Below, piece after piece: positions 58,802 through 64,000 of a stretch of 64,000 nt of DNA. The notes beneath the pieces are model-generated. The model saw nothing but the letters and a program-made list of their open reading frames with translations, ran no database searches and had not been told where the DNA came from. Both the position numbers and the translations under genes were made by a program. Within the stretch, counting starts at the first letter, position 1, and each line of letters begins with the position of its first letter. Source of the DNA: Calliphora vicina (lineage: Eukaryota > Arthropoda > Insecta > Diptera > Calliphoridae); the NCBI RefSeq assembly GCF_958450345.1, contig NC_088780.1:126494226-126558225 (forward strand). The letters are read 5' to 3'.

Positions 58802-58997
58802 TAATTACACGCTGAAGTACCGCATTGTTTTCATACGAAACGGTATTTTGTGCTCTGAAAATTAAAAATTTTAAAAAATTAACGCATATATGAAAAACAA
58901 ATTAGTTTTGTCTATAAAAGTTTAAATAAAATTTTCCAGAAAATTACAGCCGATTTTATGAAATATTTTATTTGTTGTTACTTTTTATCTATACATA

Positions 58998-59588
58998 TAA
59001 AGGGTCCTCATGTAAACGCTTATATGCCTCGTAAACTGTGCAATCTGTGCATTTTTATACTCTCGCAAATGAACTGTCAAAAAATGTATGGAAATTCGTT
59101 TGCACAACTCGGATAAGTTTGCGCGACAATTTAGACTCGCAAACTTGAATTTATTGTGCATTTGATGAATCAGCTGCTTTTGTTTACTTTTATTAATAAG
59201 AAATAAAAATCAAATAAAATATAAAAATTTTGAGCATGTGAAAATTGTGTAACTTTAGAACAGAATGATTGTATTAAATGACATTGTATATGAAAGCATT
59301 AACCAACAGCTAGAACATAAATAAAATCTTACAAACTATGTATATCACCGTTTGTTCCAAAGATTTAACTTTCATTCAACATTTTTAAAATTAAAATTTA
59401 TACAATTTGAAAATTTATTTTTTAAGGCTTTTGTTGAATTTATTTTTATTTGACATTTGTATCAAATAGAGAGAAATTTAATGTATAAACTTGCACAAAA
59501 TTGAAAAGGTGGGTTCATGAAACACGTCGCGCAAATTTGCACAATTGAACAAATGGGAAACTTAAGCGTTTAAATGAGTACCCTTATA
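58998..59588. mobile_element. TIR element (AAGGGTNCTCAT ends)
   Basis: The left end AAGGGTCCTCATGTAAACGC and inverted right end AAGGGTACTCATTTAAACGC share about 25 bp, with TA-rich flanks. Further inverted TTGCGCGA/TCGCGCAA and TGCACAA motifs lie inside. No ORF. Confidence 0.65.
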
Positions 59589-59901
59589 ATAATTTGTTAA
59601 TTGCACAATATTAAAAACGCTTTTCCCAATCACTTTCTAAAAATTCTGTATGTTTATTTAATAATCAAAAACTATTTGCATACAAGCTATATTTTTCGCT
59701 CTTATTTCCTAGCAAATGATGCCCTTCAAAACCGTTACCCATTGGGTTTGAAATATTAAAAATTCCACATCATACGAACAACCAAAGATGAAAATAATAA
59801 CAAAAATAACAAATAAAAATCATTTAATTTGTCTAACGTTCATATGTGTGTAGTAGAAGTTTTAGTTATTATTATTTGCATATACAGTGGTTGAGAATAC
59901 A

Positions 59902-60053
59902 ATTAATATTTCCAAAAAAAATAGTATATAAAAATATAATTAATTAAATTTTGAAAATAAAACTGAATTAATTTTAATATTAATATTTCCAAAAAAAAAT
60001 TATATAAAAATATAATTAATTAAATTTTGAAAATAAAACTGAATTAATTGTCT
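59902..60053 (+). repeat. Two-copy 77-bp tandem repeat
   Basis: The unit starting ATTAATATTTCC at 59902 recurs at 59979 with very few changes. Confidence 0.8.
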
Positions 60054-60411
60054 GGCTCTTTTAGCGATTCAGTATTATGATGGATATTCCTTGATTTATA
60101 CCCACCACCAAAAAAGATGGGGGTATATTGATTTTGTCATTCCGTTTGTAACACATTAGTGTTCATAAACCGGATAACCGTTTTTATTTTTTTTCAAAAT
60201 CTCGATTTTTTGCGAACCGGTTAATTTAAAATGTTGGATAATAACCGGATTTTAAAATTTGAGACTAAAATTAATAAATTTCATGTTTTGGTGCCTTTTT
60301 ATATTAATTGTGTACACATTATATCAAACATTTGGTCTGATTTGAAACCTAAACTGCTAATTTACAATATAAACCTCTTTAGATAAAACTTTTTAAGAAT
60401 TACAATGGCCC

Positions 60412-61014
60412 ATAATCATAGTCAAACACTAAAGTCGGTTCTTTTTAAAATCAACTTTAAAATAAAAACCTGCTTTTTATTAATTTGCAACCATAGTCAA
60501 CATTAAAGTATGTTTTAAATTGAACCGACTTTAACTGGGTGCCACCGCAAATGTAGAAAATGTTTTCATACAATATACAACAAAAAACAGACAAGTGGCA
60601 ACGCTGAACTGCTGAAATACAAAATTAAAAAAAAAAAAAATTTAAACAATAAAAGTAACCGGGACATCTAAGAAAAGAAAGTTGTTTGTTGTGGAAAAAT
60701 GGAAAAGATAAGATTTATTAATAATAATTACGATATTTTGGTACTAATTTTATTGATAACTGTTCAATAATTGCAAAATCTCTACCAATATCTTGTAACT
60801 TAAAAATTTTTTACTTTGTGACGAACTTTTTTACTCGGCGAAGAACAGCAGATGCTGTTGTTAAACGAGTTAAAAACAACTTCAGCTAGTTTTATATTTA
60901 GAGTCGACTTCAGCGTCAGAAGTATACTTTAACTTGTCTATGATAGACCTAAAGTCCACTCTTAAGTAAAGTCGAGTTTAATTCTCTTAAAATGTACTTT
61001 ATTTTTGACTATGA
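60412..61014. mobile_element. Foldback element (GGCCCATAATCATAGTC ends)
   Basis: GGCCCATAATCATAGTCAAA on the left is matched by an inverted copy at the right end. AAT lies on both outer sides, a possible 3-bp duplication. Nested in the hAT-like element. Confidence 0.65.
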
Positions 61015-61218
61015 TTATGGGCCAATGATTCTAAATAGTAGAGGATGATGAGTTTACATAAAAAAATTTTCAAAATTTAATATTAAATTCCGCGTAATTC
61101 TAGAAGTCAAGCGATATCTTACTAATGATTCATTAGGGATAATTTTACCAAACGTTAAATTGAATTTCGTTTGCTTAGTGTACAAAGTTCCTTTTCAGAA
61201 ATAAACGGTCTAAAATCT

Positions 61219-61426
61219 ATAATTTTTGTATTTGAAATTCAACCAATAACGAAAATTGTATATTCAATTGTCAAATTTATCAAATTCAAAACTCAAAAAT
61301 AGAAAATATCAAGAAATTTTGTCTTTGAGCAAATGAATACTTGATTCAATTATGAAATAATTGAAACCAGTTCAATATGTGACAAATATTTGAATTGAAA
61401 CGGTTTAAGAAATATTTTTTTCTGTG
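61219..61426. repeat. Half-copy of the 58353 MITE
   Basis: Aligns with 58603-58803, ending TTTTTTTCTGTGTA. The left arm is missing. Confidence 0.75.
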
Positions 61427-62169
61427 TAGTAACATATTTATACTCAATTCCATTTGGCTGAGATAATAAGTTTTAATAAAATGGACTTAGCACTTTTGTA
61501 TATTTATAGTAATTTAATATTAACCATTCCTGACTACTAAACATTTTAAAGCTGTATATACTTTACTGGACATTTTATGTTTTCTTCACATAAATTTCGG
61601 TTAACCGGTTTAGCCGGTTTTTTCGATGTCGGTTAACCGAAAAACCGGTTTTCTAAAAAAGGTAAATTTTCGGTTAACCGACAATCCGGTTTTTTAAAAA
61701 GTCGGTTTTTTATAAACACTATAACACATCATAATATTTGTCGCAGACCCTCATTAGTATACATATATATTCTGGGCCCTCATATGATTCTAAGACGATC
61801 TAGTTATGTCCGTCCGTCCGTCTGTATGTCTGATGAAAACACGATAGGGCCCAAACGAAAGGAGCTAGCTGGCTAAAGGTTTATTTTGATTTCAAAATGG
61901 ATTGTATCAGTCCATGATTCAAAGAGCACCCATACAAATGTCCCCCCGGATTTCATATTTATGATTACAAGCAGTCATAAATATGTTGATTTGTTTATGC
62001 ACAAATTAGTTCTAAGTTCTCTGACATTATACTGTAGTAAAGTATGGCGATGATCGGGCAACATTTTTCCCTGGTGCCCATACAAGGTCCCTCTCAGAAG
62101 TATTCTTAATTGTCTTATAATAATTAATATCGTAATGAAATTGGAGATAAAAAAGTTTTATATGAACCT

Positions 62170-63034
62170 TAGAGTGGCCCTTAATAAACAAAAGTTGGAT
62201 TTTGGCCATTCTCACCCCCCCCAGTATGGTGAACATTAGTAAAAAAATCATCCTGAAAAAATTATAGGTTAATCGGTTGGGGAAGACGTGCCGCCAGCCC
62301 TCTGAAGTTTTGTGATGCATTTATAAGGGGGAAAAAATTAATTTTTTTCAGTTTTTGTAAAAATTTTGCCATTAAAAAGTTACTTTTGCAGTTTAATTTA
62401 AAAGAATTGAAATGTGTACGTAATTGTCGTTCTAATGAGACATAAAAAACAGAAATTGGTAAAAAAAATGTTAAAGTTATTATAAATTCGCCAGGCCATT
62501 AACGTGTCTCAGGCAACTAGAACAAGAAATGTAAGAACAAAATTAACATATTTTGATAAATATTAAAATAAAAGTTTATTTTTACTTAGAATATATCCAT
62601 AATTACTTGTATATGAGTTTTTGTCTTCGTAGGATACCGTTAAGCTATTCGCAGGTATGATCAAAAAAATATTATAAATTTTTTAACGGCAGTTTCAAAA
62701 CTCCATTTTCAAATTTTTAAAAATTTTGTTAAACGAATTTCAGAATTTTTCGAAAAATGTGAAAAAATTATGAATTACCAATTAGTGTTATGAATTTTAA
62801 GTAAAACCTATTTAGAATATTATAGTCCAGATAATTCTAAATATATTCTGAAAGTTCTACTAAAATTTAAAAGCGTTAAACCTTAAATCGTGAAGGTCAA
62901 ATCTCAAATTTTTCAATATTAACCCCAACCGATTTACTTAAAATTTGTTCAGTATGATTTTTTTACTAATGTTCACCAAACTGGGGGGGTGAGAATGGGC
63001 AAAATCCAACTTTCGTTTATTAAGGGCCACCCTA
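62170..63034. mobile_element. hAT-like element with 115-bp TIRs
   Basis: Ends TAGAGTGGCCCTTAATAAAC and, inverted, TAGGGTGGCCCTTAATAAAC continue as a TIR of about 115 bp through a run of seven or eight C. The 8-bp duplication ATGAACCT is exact at 62162-62169 and 63035-63042. The inside holds family B copy 4 (62306-62925) and no ORF. Confidence 0.8.
62306..62925 (+). mobile_element. Foldback repeat family B, copy 4
   Basis: Starts TGATGCATTTATAAGGGGG and follows copy 3 with a short deletion near 62756. It ends in the AATCGTGAAGGTCAAATC part without the second hairpin arm. Confidence 0.65.
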
Positions 63035-63421
63035 ATGAACCTAAATCTATTCATCAACTTTTGTGAGGATCTGTCCATAATTGACCATGTTCCCTATATA
63101 ACCCTTATATCAGACAAATATTTTATTGTCACATATAGATGATGAGTATACAACTCTCAATTGTTTGTTACTGCATTACAGCGAAAATGCATTGAATTAA
63201 TAAAATGATTTTGGTGCCATCAAACTGAAATTAAGTATAAGAAATAGAATACCGTTTTATTGTCCGCAGCAATCAAATATTTTATTGACCCACACTGTAG
63301 TAGGTTTAGCTAAATGTATTTTCAATGTAAAACCGCTGCATATACAGCTAAATATGTAGATACATGCACTTAACATATGTATGTATATATGTAGGTGTAA
63401 GTAGTAAGTATGCGTATACTT

Positions 63422-63704
63422 CAGGGTAGCCCAAAAAAAGGGTGCGTATGTTCCCAACTAAAACAAAAGCTTAATTCATTCTAGGATTCTGCTTCAGAAA
63501 ATTGTTGTCCTGTCGTCAATATTTGCTGAGCTGGATAGAAGTATAAAAAGGTAATTTGTTAAGGTTTTTATGATAATTTTTATCAGTAATTCCCACATTA
63601 GAAAATTCTGAAATACAATTGGATATTTTTGAAACACATTTAAAAATTTCTGAAATATAATTGGAATATTCTGAAATTCAATTTTAGTTGGGGCCACCCT
63701 ATAC
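63422..63704. mobile_element. Possible small hAT-like MITE
   Basis: AGGGTAGCCC on the left and inverted AGGGTGGCCCC on the right resemble hAT ends. The flanks (ATACTTC, ATACACA) agree only partly. The interior repeats a TTCTGAAATACAATTGGA motif. Confidence 0.35.
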
Positions 63705-64000
63705 ACATGTATATTTTGCTATATCAATGTGTCTACTTTAGTTGTGAAACATTAAAACCAACAACAGCAGCCAACCAACATCACATCTCCATCAGTTGTG
63801 TTTCAGGCTAAAAACATTATCCTCATAACGTTTTATAGAAAATTGAATATTTGTGTTGTTTCTACTAATATATACTATATACAAATATGTATGTGTTGTG
63901 TGTGTATATAAATAAAATATGTATGAATGGGTGCTTGCATGCAGTGTAATCATTACAACGATACTTTTATTATTTTATACTAAAACGATTTTACTATGAA
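63705..64000. other. No gene recognised
   Basis: AT-rich DNA with GT and TATATA microsatellites. Confidence 0.45.

Larger units (their letters stand above)
60157..61721. mobile_element. hAT-like element, non-autonomous
   Basis: Ends TAGTGTTCATAAACCGG and, inverted, TAGTGTTTATAAAAAACCG, with an exact 8-bp duplication TAACACAT (60149-60156, 61722-61729). Many AACCGG and GGTTAACCG motifs lie near both ends. It contains the foldback at 60412-61014 and half of the MITE family of 58353. No transposase ORF. Confidence 0.75.
60093..63125 (+). repeat. Interspersed repeat family I, split by two hAT-like elements
   Basis: The left part (60093-60156) carries TTATACCCACCACC and GGGGGTATATTGATTTTGTC. The middle (61722-62169) has ATAATATTTGTCGCAGACCC and the CCGTCCGTCCGTCTG run. 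The right (63035-63125) has GGATCTGTCCATAATTGACC. Removing 60157-61721 and 62170-63034 restores a continuous dipteran-type repeat. Confidence 0.65.

Noticed and set aside
63422..63704. hAT-like pair of ends
   Set aside because: Not rejected outright, but the flanking 8-mers disagree at several positions, so I did not make it a finding.

Overview
The window looks like an intron-rich, AT-rich piece of a dipteran nuclear genome, probably a calyptrate fly (blowfly or house-fly group). The reasons are the one recognisable host gene, which I match from memory to Drosophila CG31145 (a FAM20C-like secretory-pathway protein kinase), and the high-copy interspersed repeats built on phrases such as GGGAGCTATGAC and GACGGACGGAC. 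The species assignment is inference. No rRNA, CRISPR, LTR retrotransposon or virus-like gene was recognised.

Host gene. Two coding exons lie on the plus strand, at 24166-25269 and 51538-51855, separated by a 26.3-kb intron. Both have strong splice sites, both are multiples of three, and all visible boundaries are phase 2. Joined, they give a Q/N-rich N-terminal region, a type II signal anchor and the start of a luminal stem. The kinase domain must lie beyond 51856 and outside the window. A third open stretch with an acceptor, stop codon and AATAAA (39708-39834) has the right phase to be an alternative last exon. A fourth (33491-33647) is an unidentified exon-like ORF with a hydrophobic segment. 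Most of the window is therefore probably intron.

Mobile DNA. The rest is a dense, nested record of transposons. From left to right there are: an RNase H scrap of a LINE (701-822); a TIR element (1744-2361); a TA-flanked MITE inside an interspersed repeat (4684-5037); mariner-type transposase scraps (6.3, 9.4, 20.7 kb); a LINE 3' end (10.3 kb); a 2.6-kb near-perfect palindrome made of about 176-bp units (12421-14988); four copies of a CACGTACG-rich TIR family; a LINE RT fragment with YADD (25.6-26.1 kb); a Tc3-like element with a broken transposase (29468-31050); hAT-type elements with 8-bp target duplications (31061-32870, 60157-61721, 62170-63034, probably 53836-55107); an irritans-type mariner interrupted by a TTAA-flanked piggyBac-like element and by a Transib-like element (34.6-36.8 kb); and a second mariner with a partial tandem duplication (41368-42872).

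Most interesting. Three non-autonomous elements (21221-23043, 26117-27233, 35727-36722) start with CACAGTG-type heptamers and have exact 5-bp target duplications. Two have a related empty site elsewhere in the window. These are hallmarks of Transib, the superfamily related to RAG1. The first element also has nonamer-like ACAAAAAT motifs at spacings of 13 and 23 nt from its two heptamers, which resembles the 12/23 arrangement of V(D)J recombination signals.
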